Shown here one piece after another: positions 1 to 10,800 of a stretch of DNA of 38,320 nucleotides; within the stretch, counting starts at the first letter, position 1; every line of letters begins with the position of its first letter. Source of the DNA: Pedobacter sp. Leaf216 (GTDB lineage: Bacteria > Bacteroidota > Bacteroidia > Sphingobacteriales > Sphingobacteriaceae). A model generated the notes under the pieces. The model saw nothing but the letters and a program-made list of their open reading frames with translations, was not told the origin of the DNA and did not search any database. The DNA is taken from NCBI RefSeq assembly GCF_001421515.1, contig NZ_LMKM01000018.1:1-38320 (forward strand), in the 5' to 3' direction. The position numbers and the translations under genes were made by a program.

Positions 1-92
1 ACCCACGACACCCTTGTCTCGAGCTAACACTTCCTACTGCTAAGCGTGTTCGGGACTTGAACCCTATAGTCGATTGCCATGCCCGGCGCACG
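1..92. other. Left-edge stretch without an ORF, weakly RNA-like
   Basis: No coding frame is supported here. On the minus strand positions 51-63 read GGGTTCAAGTCCC, which matches a tRNA T-loop core (TTCAAGT flanked by GGG/CCC). Nearer the edge, GACA-AGGG-TGTC (minus strand) resembles a class II variable arm. The surrounding bases do not fold into a tRNA: there is no matching acceptor stem or seven-base anticodon loop. It could be a decayed tRNA or part of another structured RNA that continues outside the window. The identity is not resolved. Confidence 0.2.
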
Positions 93-127
93 AAATAAAA
101 AAAGTCCCGGTTAAAAACCGGGACTTT
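93..127 (-). terminator. Intrinsic terminator of the outer-membrane barrel gene
   Basis: A perfect 12-bp stem (101-112 with 116-127) closes a three-base loop. On the minus strand it is followed by a run of seven T, then ATTT. It lies 36 bases past the stop codon of the barrel gene. On the plus strand only three T follow the stem, so it should act mainly on the minus strand. Confidence 0.9.
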
Positions 128-162
128 CAAAAACTAGTCCACTAAACTTAGTTATATGGATT

Positions 163-2979
163 TTACATTCTGGTACGACCACCGCCTCCGCCGTTTCCAC
201 CGCGCTGACCTGGCATCTGCATATCTCCACTCATTGTTCGGCCACCAATACGGGTTAACGAATAAGTGAATGACAACATATAATAGCGTTTTAACACATT
301 AAAGTTAACATCCTGAATTGATGTGCCTGTAGCTGTTCTGCTTACTCCTGTGTTTTGGTTAAGTGCATCATTAACAGAGAATTTAAATGTACCTCTGTTT
401 TTAAAGAACTGACGGCTGATGTATGGATTAAGGATGGTATATTCCTGGTTATACAGATCACCACCACCAAAATTTCTGAAATAATCAATATCTATGGCTA
501 ACCTGATATTGGCTGGCAATACATAACTTACATCAAAGCTTGGATTAATGGTGTAAAACTGTGTATTGGAAGATTGCTGTGCTGAAAAGGTTGAATTGGT
601 ATAACTACCGGTAATACCACCCGTTAAATCAAATTTATCAACATTTGTAACCAATTTATAACCGTTGGAAATGGTGTACGAATTGGTAATGTTTTTAACT
701 GATGTGGTACCGCCTCTTGGAATAATGTAATTTACATTCCTATTATAAGCTCCGTTACCTGAAATATTTAAGGTTAATTTACGCTCTGCCATTAAAGGTA
801 AAGACCATGTTGCATTGGCATTACCTGCATAAACGCCATCAACATTAACATAGCTCACCTGTTGGATACCACTAGGAAGCTGTGAAACACTGTTACCGAT
901 ACTGTTGAAAGTTTGGGTTAAATTTAAGCCAGCAAAAAAGAATCTGCCGTTTTCAATATTGAAGTTATTGAAATTAATCCTCAACTGGTTATTGAAAGAA
1001 GGTTTTAAAGCTGGGTTACCCACATAAATGGTTTGCGAATTTGTATTATCAGGAATTGGCTGAATCTGGTCGATACTCGGTTGAGTGGTAGAGCCACGAT
1101 AGTTAATAAACAAGCGTTTACGGTTGCTAAAGTTATACCTGAACTGTGCAGATGGCGTAATATTGATGAAATTCTGCGTACGCTTTAAGCCAGTGGTTAA
1201 ATTGGTATTTACCCTATTGGTTTGCTGCGCAGCCACACCAATATTCCAGTTGTACTTTTTCTCTGTTGTTGTTAAACTTACGCCTGCCGCATTGGTAAGG
1301 GTACGGTTATTATAAATGTTTGAGAAAGTATTGTCTACAAGGTCATATTGCAAAGTTATAGGATTGTAATTAAGCACATCTCTTTGCGAATCGCTATTTG
1401 AATACCCGTTCTGGTAATTAAATTCCACACTTAAGGTTTTGTTTAACGGCTCTGTATAAACTGCCCTTGTGGTATTACTTATAGAATGGCTATTGGTATT
1501 ATTCAATTGATTGGTAACAGTATCTCTTGCTACTGTTCCGACTGTAATTTTATCATTCCTGTAATTAAGGTTTGTTCCATCGTTATCATTTATGTTTGTG
1601 CTTACATTTAAAGATAATGTACGTCCTCTGCGTTTAAAACTTTTGCGGATTAACAGGTTATTGCTGAAAGTAGGAGTAGCGGCAGTTGTGTTGTTGCGCT
1701 GTGTACCAACAGTTGAACCATCAGAAAGTATCCGGGTGTACGAATTTAAATTGTTTCCATCGGTTTCAGTATAAGCCAGGTTTGGCTGTATTTTAATTGA
1801 TAATGAGGGATCTATTTTGGTATCCACCATAAAATTAAAACGGTGGTTAATACGGTCGGTATTATTACTTATATCCTCCGTGATGTCATTGGTACTACCT
1901 GTTAAATTTTGTGTAAATGAATTTTGCAACCGTTCGGATGTTGCTTTGTTAAAGAAATAGCTGGCCTGAAACTGTGTACCATCTTTATAGGTATCGGCAA
2001 AGTTTAAACCTGCTGCATTTGTATTGGTAATGCCGCCATTTCCATTAGCATTTCCTCCGCCCCCACCGCCACCACTGAAACCACCGCGTCCGCCGCCACC
2101 TCCAAAGCCATTACCTACACCACCACCCTGGCCAAAGTTTTGTTTGTTTACATTATTAAACTGCCCGATAAAACTGATCTGCCTGTCGTCGTCAAATTTA
2201 TTTACGTTCAGGCTGGCATCATAACGGTCATTAGAGCCATAACCTGCTGTACTGTTGCCGAAATAACCATGTTTCATTCCATTTTTAGTGGTAATGTTCA
2301 AGATTTTATTTCTTGTACCATCATCAATACCGGTAAATTGAGCCTGCTCAGAAAGTTCATCAATTACCTGAATTTTATCTACCATGTCGGCAGGAAGGTT
2401 TTTAGTTGCCAGTAGAGGGTCGTTGCCAAAAAACTCTTTACCATCTACTTTAACCTTGGTTATGGTTTCGCCCTGGGCTTTTATGCTTCCATCTTTGGCT
2501 ACTTCTACACCAGGTACTTTTTTCAAAAGATCTTCTACCACGGCATTCTCACGCACTTTGATTGATTTTGCATCAAATTCCAAAGTATCTTTTTTCACCA
2601 CAATAGGTATAGTGGCCGTAACGTTAACGGTATTTAAATCAACACCATCATCACTCATGGCAATATCGCCAGCATTAACTGCTGCTTTAGCCACTTCAAT
2701 ATCTTTTGTAGCTGTTTTTAAACCTAAAAAGGCGGAGTAAATTCTATATTTCCCTGGCGCAATGGCTTTAAAGCTAAAACTTCCATCAGGATTGGTTTGA
2801 CCTGAGGCCACAACACTAGAGTCTTTTAAGCTCTTAATTGCTATGGTAGCAAAATCAACGGGCTTTTTATCTTTCGCGTTAATTACTTTCCCGCTTATCG
2901 AGCCAGTATTTTGAGCCTGGGCGATGTAACCACAAAATAGGAGAACAACAAATATTGCCCTCTGAACGTTCCTTTTCAT
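163..2979 (-). CDS. Outer membrane beta-barrel protein, TonB-receptor-like
   Basis: A 938-residue exported protein. An N-terminal signal peptide ends near AQAQ (about residue 23). Next is a carboxypeptidase-regulatory-like beta-sandwich (about 25-112), a plug-like segment (about 115-235, with VEDLLKKVPGVEV and VDGKEFFGNDP), and a long barrel rich in alternating aromatic and polar strands, as in the OMP_b-brl_3 family. A Gly-rich insert sits near residues 280-315. The protein ends in a Gly/Met/Arg tail after the last recognisable strand (YYMLSFTYSLTRI) rather than in the usual terminal aromatic residue. ATG at 2979 is preferred; an in-frame TTG directly precedes it. The gene stands alone between its own promoter and terminator. 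The substrate is unknown. The family often carries or binds peptides or metal complexes, but nothing here shows which. Confidence 0.85.
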   Translation of the reverse strand: MKRNVQRAIFVVLLFCGYIAQAQNTGSISGKVINAKDKKPVDFATIAIKSLKDSSVVASGQTNPDGSFSFKAIAPGKYRIYSAFLGLKTATKDIEVAKAAVNAGDIAMSDDGVDLNTVNVTATIPIVVKKDTLEFDAKSIKVRENAVVEDLLKKVPGVEVAKDGSIKAQGETITKVKVDGKEFFGNDPLLATKNLPADMVDKIQVIDELSEQAQFTGIDDGTRNKILNITTKNGMKHGYFGNSTAGYGSNDRYDASLNVNKFDDDRQISFIGQFNNVNKQNFGQGGGVGNGFGGGGGRGGFSGGGGGGGNANGNGGITNTNAAGLNFADTYKDGTQFQASYFFNKATSERLQNSFTQNLTGSTNDITEDISNNTDRINHRFNFMVDTKIDPSLSIKIQPNLAYTETDGNNLNSYTRILSDGSTVGTQRNNTTAATPTFSNNLLIRKSFKRRGRTLSLNVSTNINDNDGTNLNYRNDKITVGTVARDTVTNQLNNTNSHSISNTTRAVYTEPLNKTLSVEFNYQNGYSNSDSQRDVLNYNPITLQYDLVDNTFSNIYNNRTLTNAAGVSLTTTEKKYNWNIGVAAQQTNRVNTNLTTGLKRTQNFINITPSAQFRYNFSNRKRLFINYRGSTTQPSIDQIQPIPDNTNSQTIYVGNPALKPSFNNQLRINFNNFNIENGRFFFAGLNLTQTFNSIGNSVSQLPSGIQQVSYVNVDGVYAGNANATWSLPLMAERKLTLNISGNGAYNRNVNYIIPRGGTTSVKNITNSYTISNGYKLVTNVDKFDLTGGITGSYTNSTFSAQQSSNTQFYTINPSFDVSYVLPANIRLAIDIDYFRNFGGGDLYNQEYTILNPYISRQFFKNRGTFKFSVNDALNQNTGVSRTATGTSIQDVNFNVLKRYYMLSFTYSLTRIGGRTMSGDMQMPGQRGGNGGGGGRTRM

Positions 2980-3086
2980 CAAAAAAAATTAGATATTATA
3001 TTATAAAACTAAGCTATCAGACTGTAGAAAAGCCTAAAGGTTTGTTAAGGTGTGTTAAAAGCTTGGTAACATTTTAAATACAGCCC

Positions 3087-3113
3087 CTGGCAGAGCTGCC
3101 AGATGCAAAGATA
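3087..3113 (-). promoter_or_regulatory. Promoter -7 box and 5' stem-loop of the barrel gene
   Basis: The minus strand reads TATCTTTG at 3113-3106, an exact Bacteroidota -7 box (TAnnTTTG). No clear -33 TTG is found at the expected spacing. The inverted repeat CTGGCAG-AG-CTGCCAG (3087-3102) would lie at the extreme 5' end of the transcript, leaving a leader of about 120 bases before the ATG at 2979. Confidence 0.5.
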
Positions 3114-3236
3114 GGCTCAGAAAGATGTTATTTTCTTTGAGCAGGATAACTTTTGTAATAAACCTTTGGGCAATGACAGTCTTTTTTAAAGATGCTGCAT
3201 CCACTGAAGCTTATGGCTACAATTACAATGATAATG

Positions 3237-3638
3237 CTAATTTTCGTTTTCATTGAAATTCAATTTATGAAGCAGTACATAACTAAAAACAGCCATGGAT
3301 GCGCCGAGCATATCGCAACCAAAATCCCACCATTCAGCCGAGCGATAGGTAAAAACTTTCCATTGTAACAATTCAATTCCCCCGCCAATAATCGCATTGA
3401 TGAGCAAAATTTTGAAAATAGTTAAGGTTCTGAAAGCAAAAGTATGCTGATACCTTATTTTTCCGTAGAAGAGCAAAACTGATAAGACAAAGAAAAAGCC
3501 CATGTGGGTCATCTTATCAAAACCTTTGAAGAAAAACCCGCTCTCGCCAACAGAGTCGGAAATTTGCATATTACAAAGCACTAAAACGACAATTGTCCAA
3601 AGAATGGCCCATTTTTGCTGTTTTAGTGCTTCGTACAA
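3237..3638 (-). CDS. VanZ-like family membrane protein
   Basis: A small membrane protein of about 133 residues with four hydrophobic segments (about 11-25, 46-60, 74-90 and 108-122). It has the VanZ-like signature FFFKGFDKMTHMGFFFVLSVLLFYG and the later IGGGIELLQ...RSAEWWDFGCDMLGA. VanZ-like proteins are small integral membrane proteins. Teicoplanin resistance is known only for the original VanZ, so no drug phenotype is inferred. There is no ATG at the expected N-terminus; TTG at 3638 (or ATT just upstream) fits the family length. The stop of gcvH lies only 10 bases upstream, so co-transcription and translational coupling are likely. Confidence 0.75.
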   Translation of the reverse strand: MYEALKQQKWAILWTIVVLVLCNMQISDSVGESGFFFKGFDKMTHMGFFFVLSVLLFYGKIRYQHTFAFRTLTIFKILLINAIIGGGIELLQWKVFTYRSAEWWDFGCDMLGASMAVFSYVLLHKLNFNENEN

Positions 3639-3648
3639 AATATAAAGA

Positions 3649-4029
3649 TTAGGCGCCTACCAATTCCTGGTATGCTTCTGCTGTTAATAAACCATCTACT
3701 TCAGCTAAATCGGCTAAAGATACTTTCACCATCCAACCTTTTCCATAAGGATCTGAGTTAACAAGTTCTGGATTGTCGTTTAATTCAGCATTTACTTCCA
3801 ATACCGTTCCAGTAACTGGCATATACAAATCAGAAACAGTTTTAACAGCTTCTACTGTACCGAAAACTTCTTCTTTAGCTACTTCGCTGCCTACAGTGTT
3901 GATATCAACATAAACGATATCACCTAATTCGCGCTGTGCGAAATCGGTAACACCAATATAAGCTTCGTTACCTTCAACTTTAACCCACTCGTGGTCTTTA
4001 GTGTATTTTAATTCTGATGGAAAATTCAT
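3649..4029 (-). CDS. gcvH: Glycine cleavage system H protein
   Basis: The lipoyl carrier of the glycine cleavage system. It shuttles the aminomethyl group between P, T and L proteins in the cytoplasm. At 126 residues it has the family's usual length. The lipoylation site is Lys63 in FGTVEAVKTVSDLYMPVTG, and the C-terminal DPYGKGWMVKV motif is present. The ATG start is unambiguous. A promoter matching the Bacteroidota consensus lies about 95 bases upstream, and the VanZ-like gene follows in the same transcript. The other gcv genes are not in the window, as is common in Bacteroidota. Confidence 0.97.
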   Translation of the reverse strand: MNFPSELKYTKDHEWVKVEGNEAYIGVTDFAQRELGDIVYVDINTVGSEVAKEEVFGTVEAVKTVSDLYMPVTGTVLEVNAELNDNPELVNSDPYGKGWMVKVSLADLAEVDGLLTAEAYQELVGA

Positions 4030-4123
4030 TAGTTGTAAATTATTGAATATAAGTTATGTATTTTCTTCTTTAAGCCAGCTTGCCCAATATCTTGTGGATT
4101 TTACAAACCGGTAGTTTATGCAT

Positions 4124-4154
4124 CAAAAATACAATTAAGTTTAACATATCGCAA
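4124..4154 (-). promoter_or_regulatory. Promoter of gcvH-vanZ-like operon
   Basis: The minus strand carries TTG (4154-4152), a 20-base spacer, then TATTTTTG (4131-4124). Both elements and the spacing match the Bacteroidota housekeeping promoter (-33 TTG, -7 TAnnTTTG). The predicted leader is about 90 bases. Confidence 0.65.
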
Positions 4155-4280
4155 TGCCTGGAGAATTAACTTATCATAAAAGGTTAATTTGATTTGACCG
4201 GACGTTCGCAAGCATAAGATATTATGATTAAACAGATTGAGTAAAAATAGTTATATTCACTTAACCAATTAACGCTCAAC

Positions 4281-4745
4281 ATGAAATCTTCATTACGCTA
4301 CGCCTTAAAAGTATGCTTAACTACCCTGCTGGCTTCAGCACCACTAACTATGGTTATTGGATTTGCCTACATCGCATTGATCAGGCTCATCAACCCAGCG
4401 AATTGGATGTTTAGTTTTAACCTTCCCTTCAATCATATATTTTTATTTGTAGCGATTCTTGCTGCCTTCATTATTGTCAATAGCTATACTGTCAAAAAAG
4501 TAGGTTATTTAAGGTTCATCAATGATAGGCCTGTTGCTCACGCTATCGTAACCTTTATCCTTTATCTGGTTGCCAGTGGGAACATCTTTTTCATGGCTTT
4601 AGATTATCTATTATTCAGTTATGTGCCAATGTTCTTAACTGCATTTATATCCAGCATATTTTTCACTGTCCGTGAAGGCAAGCCATTCAGGAAGTTACCG
4701 AATAAAAGCCCAGGTAATGAGCTAACACCTTTAAGTGATCAATAA
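4281..4745 (+). CDS. Hypothetical four-helix integral membrane protein
   Basis: I do not recognise a family. The 154-residue product has four strongly hydrophobic segments at about residues 14-36, 48-67, 84-102 and 108-128. The basic N-terminus (MKSSLRYALK) and the charged, proline-containing C-terminal tail (FRKLPNKSPGNELTPLSDQ) are probably both cytoplasmic. It is the only plus-strand gene in the first 28 kb and lies alone between gcvH and sprA, diverging from the former and converging on the latter. No convincing promoter or terminator was found. The long open frame, ATG start and clear membrane pattern support a real gene; the function is unknown. Confidence 0.6.
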   Translation: MKSSLRYALKVCLTTLLASAPLTMVIGFAYIALIRLINPANWMFSFNLPFNHIFLFVAILAAFIIVNSYTVKKVGYLRFINDRPVAHAIVTFILYLVASGNIFFMALDYLLFSYVPMFLTAFISSIFFTVREGKPFRKLPNKSPGNELTPLSDQ

Positions 4746-4868
4746 AAATCGAAACTGAAGAGCTGCATGCTAATGGAATATTTGCTTTCCTGGACTCTAA
4801 GAAGGACTTATTTAAGTAACATTTAAGCTTTTATAACGCAACTTCTTCCCAATAGCAGCTGTATCCGG

Positions 4869-7800
4869 TTAATTCAATGTAAACCTTAAGCTAAAGCCAA
4901 AATTACTGAACGAGGTATTAAAAGTTTGTGAAGTATATGGTTTTGTAATGTTCGAATCGTAAAACAATTTGATATTAAATTTCTGGTTTAACACATAATC
5001 TACACTTGGCCTCAAGGTAATGTTCTTCGCTCCTGATGATACTTCCGCTTCGGTAACATCGGCCCGGTAAATCACGGTTTTATTATCACGAATGGCTACA
5101 TCCAATTTAAAATCCATATTATTATCCATTTTAAGGCTTTTAAACCATCCAAACGGAAAACGGAATTTATTGGTACGATAACCCAAACCCAATACCATAT
5201 TGTTTTCTGATAATTGTGCCAGCTGACTGTTTGATAAACTCAGGCCGAGCAACCTCGAACGGTTTAATTCAAAAGATGCTGTAAGGTTATTTTTAAACCT
5301 GGTATCAACACCGATCAGTGGTGAAAAATATTCGGAAATGGTTACCTGTGCAAACTGGTATTCGGGTAAAAAGTTGTTGTTCACATCCCTGCTGCTTACC
5401 CCACCATTGGTTTCCTGATAACGCAGCAATGAATTAAATCCATTGATATTATAAGCAGAACGGTAACCATGCCTGATATCTACTGATGAAAATTTATCGG
5501 CAATAAAAGGAATCCGCGTTAAACCGCTATAGGTCAAACTCCAGTTCGGAAGCGGTATTTTCGGGAAAGCATTCATTTTTGTTTTACCAGCATCCTTACC
5601 AGAATATGCAGCCATAAATGCAGAAATAATTACATCCTGACTTTCTTTGCCATAACCATCGGCAAAACCGCTGTTAATACCTGAAGAATTTGGATTTTGT
5701 GCGCCTAACCTTCTCGAAATAATAATCCTGTTGGCCATAAACTGGTTAAACAAAGAAGAAACCGTGCTCGAATTGCTTTCTTTAAAGGCAGTACCCAAGG
5801 CAATGTACGAAACGCTATAATCGCCTGTTGTAATGGCACTTAAATTCTCGAATGATGATGCACTTGCCACGTACCTGAAGTTGGTAGAAAAATTTCTGGT
5901 TTGCGCTTTATTCGCTTTTAAAGTAATCCGTAAATCTTTAAAAGGCTCAACCTGGCCGGTAAGCTGTAAATCTTCGCGGAGTGTGTTCACATAAAGCTGA
6001 GTCTGCAAAGTATCTGTAGTTAACCAGCCGCTGTTCAATGCCATTTCACGGATATCACGCTGACTGCCGAATGCGAAACCTAAACCTGGGGCTCCGGTGG
6101 CATTGTCAATACCGAAATACTTGGTTGTTGGCAGATAGCCAGGCAAGAAAATACCTTTTGTTTGTACAAAACTGGCATTTACATTTTTCAAACTCGTTAA
6201 CAAATTAATGAAAAAGTTCTTAGCGCCGCCGCCATCCTGGTCATTACCTGCGTTGCGGATAAAGCCAAATTTATTGTACAGCGTTGTTAAGTTTAGAGTA
6301 GGATTTACCTGAACCGTTCTGCTGTTTTGAACCGTATTTCCAAGGTTAATGTTAGGATCGCGCAGGGTAGAAAGCGGCTCGGTTTGCCAGTTAAAGTTGG
6401 TGCCGTAACGGGTTTTTACCGTAACCCAGTTTAACCCTGGTATTTTATCGATCGGCAGATTATAGGTTACATTTAGGTTGTGGTTATAATCGGTAGTCCG
6501 GCCCAACCGTTTTAAATTTTCCCAAACCGTATCCCGTTTCAATCCTTCAATTCTACCGTCGGGTTCATCTATAATGGAATAGTTTGTCGCGTTAAAATCC
6601 AGTTGTAACGAACGGGTGAGGTTCCAGGCGATACCATAAATCCTGCTCATGGTAAAGTTCTTATTAAAGGTAGTGCCGTAGCCACTCTGGTAAACCCCTA
6701 TGCTGTTGTTAGGATCGTTATTTCTTAAGGTATTTTCTGAATACAAACGGTCTACATCAATTCTGAAATTGATTGCACTCGGAAAAATACTAAAGTTAAA
6801 ATCCTTTAATAAGGCAAGCATGTTAGACTTAATAATTTTTTCGAAAGGGGCAATGGTTTTGGCTTCTTTTGAATAGCTATATTGTAATGATGCCCTGTAA
6901 GTATTCTGTATGCTGCTTTGATTAATAAAATCGCGGTGGTTGTACTGTGTGTAAGCATAACTTGCCGAAAAGTTTTCAATATCCCAAAGGTGTATGGGTT
7001 TACTGTTGTTTACACGGTCTTTCCTTACGTTGGTAAAGTTGATCCCTCTCCTAACGGTGTAATCCTGTGCAAAATTCAAAATAGAATCTTTTTGGGCCTT
7101 GGTTGATTGATCCAAAGCATTTTTCAGTTCAATATCCGGTGTTCTTGGGTTGTACTGTGGTGTTGAAACCTGTTTGGAATAACTTACAAACATCGGAATT
7201 TTAACCCCTGATTTTTGTGGAAGGAATTTACCAAGTTCCATGGCCGAAGAAACATCCAACAGCACATTATCCGCACGGTTTCTTTCACTCACTTTCGAAT
7301 CTATAGAACCAAAACCGATAGTGGATTTACTACCGGAAATATTTACATCTGCAAAATCTGCAAGTTTCAAATTCAATCTGCCTGTTGCTGCCCATCCACC
7401 TTTTTCATCAAATTCGGTCAACCTTAACTCATTGAACCAAACCAGCGCATTTTTATCCTGGCCATCATCCCTAGCCCCATCAGTAACGGTACGCAAAGGG
7501 TTTTTAATCCCCACCATATACACCCTAACCTTGCTCATGTCGGGCTGCCCTTTTACAACTATGGTTCTCAATCCGTCAGTATAGGTAAATGGTACATTGG
7601 TAGGCCAAGGTTGTCCGTTTGCCAGTTTTGCTACGTTACGGGCCAACTTTGCGTTTTGGAAAAGCGTCAGATCAATATCCATTCTATTGGCTTCCGGCCA
7701 GATGGCATCAGGATCGCTGGTACCTGGGTTGGTAACCTTTAAAGGCATTACATATTCGTAATAATTATCCTGGTTATCGGTTCCGATCCTTAAAAAGGCA

Positions 7801-10800
7801 GAAACATCGTTATCATTTAACAATTGATTATTAATGGCCTCTGCATGAACGAACATCTCTAAATGTTTGTAAGATCTAAAATCGCTGTAAGCAGTTTTAA
7901 ATGCCGCCCGGCTATAACCATCCCTTAAATTTTTCACACTCACCGAGAGCGATTGTTCATTCAGCCTGGTATCGCCACGGTAATTGCTATAATCACGCTC
8001 GCGCAAAATACCCGGAGGAGTTACATAAGGGATAGGCGAACGTTTACCATTTTCTTCAATGTTTACAGTTGAAACTTCGATGGTAGAATTATCAGGCGTT
8101 AAGGCTGGCAATGATGGATCAACAATTACCTGCGCGGCAACATTTGATGCGTTATACTCTCTCCATTCACCACGGATAAGCTGCAGCTTTGCAAAACGCA
8201 TAATCGCGGTATCAGCAAAATTGGTCATAAACATCCTGAAAAAACGGATTGATTTAAAATCCTGAATTCCACCAACCTTATCTTGATATTGCCCGATTGG
8301 AATCCTAAACTGGTACCATGAAACAGCTTGTGTATTTCCGTTGGCCAGTTTTACCTGAGAGGTTACTTTATCGGTAATAAAATTCTGTCCAACGTTTAAA
8401 TCTCCCGGACGGATGGAAACTTTATATTGAAAGTATTCATCACTTTGGGTCATGTTGTTGTCGCGGTTAATATCCTCACCATCCGGCAATGAAGTAGAAG
8501 CCGAATTTTCGAGCCCTAATTCTTCCTGCGATTGTTGTGAGGTTTTCGAGTTGCCCTCAGTTCCATTGTATTTCTCATACCGTTTAAGAATCCCTGCATT
8601 GATCTGATCTAAAGCCGGCCCTCTGAAATAAGCATAATTATCTGAGGATGGATCCGCATCAAGCGCAGTAGAAGCAGTAGCATTCAACTGGCCTTTAATC
8701 TGTGTAATGGCCGCAGCAAACTTAATTTTTTCATCCGCATCTGATAGTCCATCCAAACCTACATCCTGCGCCCTGCGTGCGTTGGCATTGTTATCAAACG
8801 CCTGCACAACCGGCTGTAATTTTGGTACACGGCCCCATGCAGTTTCATCATATTTAGTGGGATCGTTTGTGGCCGGCAAGCCGTTCTCCAACGATTTTCT
8901 TCCATCTTTAAGAATATCTTCTGAGATATTTCCTAAATTGAAATACATATCACCACCTGCAGAATTCGGTTTATAGATGAATGGATCCATTACCCAAAAC
9001 TCAATAAAGCCAACATTCAGTGCTTCAAAATCGTTGGTTTCAATCTTCCGCTGAAAACCGCCCCAGTTATTTCTTGGTTGCAGCAAGCTTCCGTCCGGCC
9101 TAAAATCGGTAGTACGGAAATTATATGGCCCCCTAACCGTAGGGTAATATGCCACATCAAAAGTGGTAATGTTTAATGCCTGTCCGGTTGCGGTTTCTTT
9201 AAAAGGAAAAACCTCCTGCTCAATTACCTCTCTTACATAGTGATTGGAAAGTTCAGAGCGGTTGCCCCTGATATTGGCCGGTGTAGTTGAGGCCGCCGAG
9301 TTGTAAAACGTAGGGTCTATATTATAAAAGGCAATTCTTGCGCGGTTGTAACCATACGATAAATCATTAGACTTATCGTACTCGGAAAAAAGTTGTGGCG
9401 TACCTGATAACTGCCAGGCGATGGCACTTTTTAAATCGATTACCGACCGCGATGCTTCAAAATCATCAAGATAACTTACCCCATTTTTACTTCCTGCAAA
9501 ATTAAGTGCTCGTGGGTGGCCCGGAATCAGTTGTGCAAATTCACCGTAAAAGGTTACACTGGATGGGGCTTTTGTAGAAATAAACGGCAACTTATCTACC
9601 ATTTTAGTTAAAAACCGCGATGGTGAGCTGTAATTGATATCTGCTCCCCAAATGGTATTCGAAATAGGCTCTTCACCAATATTTACTTTTTGGGTTAATG
9701 GTTTTTCGGTGAGGTTCATGATCGTTCCACCCAGGTTCAGCTTGTTGTTTACGCGGTAATCCAAACGGGTTCCAAAAAGCGACCTTTGCTGCAAGCCAAA
9801 AAGTTCATTGTTTTCTGTGGTAATCCTGATGGGCTGACCGGAAACCAAAAGTGCCTGGTTAATAATGCTCACCCGGCCTCCCTGGTAATCAACTGTAAAA
9901 TCCACACCTTCCGTTAGTGGCATAGTTCCTGCAAAAACCTTTACAGATCCTTCAGGAACATTGATTGCATTTAAACTGAATTCAGAGGAAATATCCGATT
10001 GATAATTTACCTTAATAATGTACCTGTTCTGATTTTGAAACAACTGCTTGGCAATGGTTTGTGTAGAATCGTAAAGTGCAGTAAAGGTATATTTATTGAT
10101 CAAGGCCTGTTCACTTGGTAAAAACCTTGCTGCCAAATCTTTACCAAAAGGTTCAATCACCGGAAAAATAATCCTTCCATTTGCCGGATCAATGGTAATA
10201 TATCCCGAATTGGTGTTGGTAACCAATGATGTTTGCCCATTACTGCCCACTCCGAACATACTGGCCTGGTTGGCATTACTTGCGGTAGAGTATGAACCAA
10301 AAGCGTTATTTGCGGCCACGAAATCGAAAATACCATCCGGTTTGCGCTCATTTTGCTGGTTTAACCTGTCAAACTCCGTTAAGGCAATCCATTGCTTATT
10401 GGCCGTATTCTGCCCTTCGGTCATTACCGGATTATCCACACCGGTTTCATTATCAATGCGGTAAATATCCAGTTTAAAATTCTGACTGCTGATCTGATAT
10501 CCTCCGATAGAGTAAATATTCTTCATCATCAGATCCCAGGTGGGAAGTTGAATTTTTGTGGTTTCGTTCTTTAAAAGTTTCGCAAAAAGCACCTTTGGGT
10601 TTGCAGCATCAAAAGTAACATCGGTAGAAAACTCACCCACCTGATATTCTACACCGTTATAAGTATAACGGTAGGCAACAGCCAACACCTCATCGGCATT
10701 TAAAGGGTTGTTTAATGATAAATAACCCAGTTGAGGCTGGAAAGTAAACTCGCGCTCAGTTAACTTTCTGGCATAAATAAGTTTGGCAAAGTTATCGGTA

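Noticed and set aside
2024..2224. A proline-rich plus-strand frame
   Set aside because: It is the complement of the Gly-rich insert of the barrel gene and has no start context of its own.
3237..3638. Glycopeptide resistance gene vanZ
   Set aside because: VanZ-like proteins are widespread and mostly unrelated to resistance; there is no van cluster here, and the gene is coupled to gcvH.
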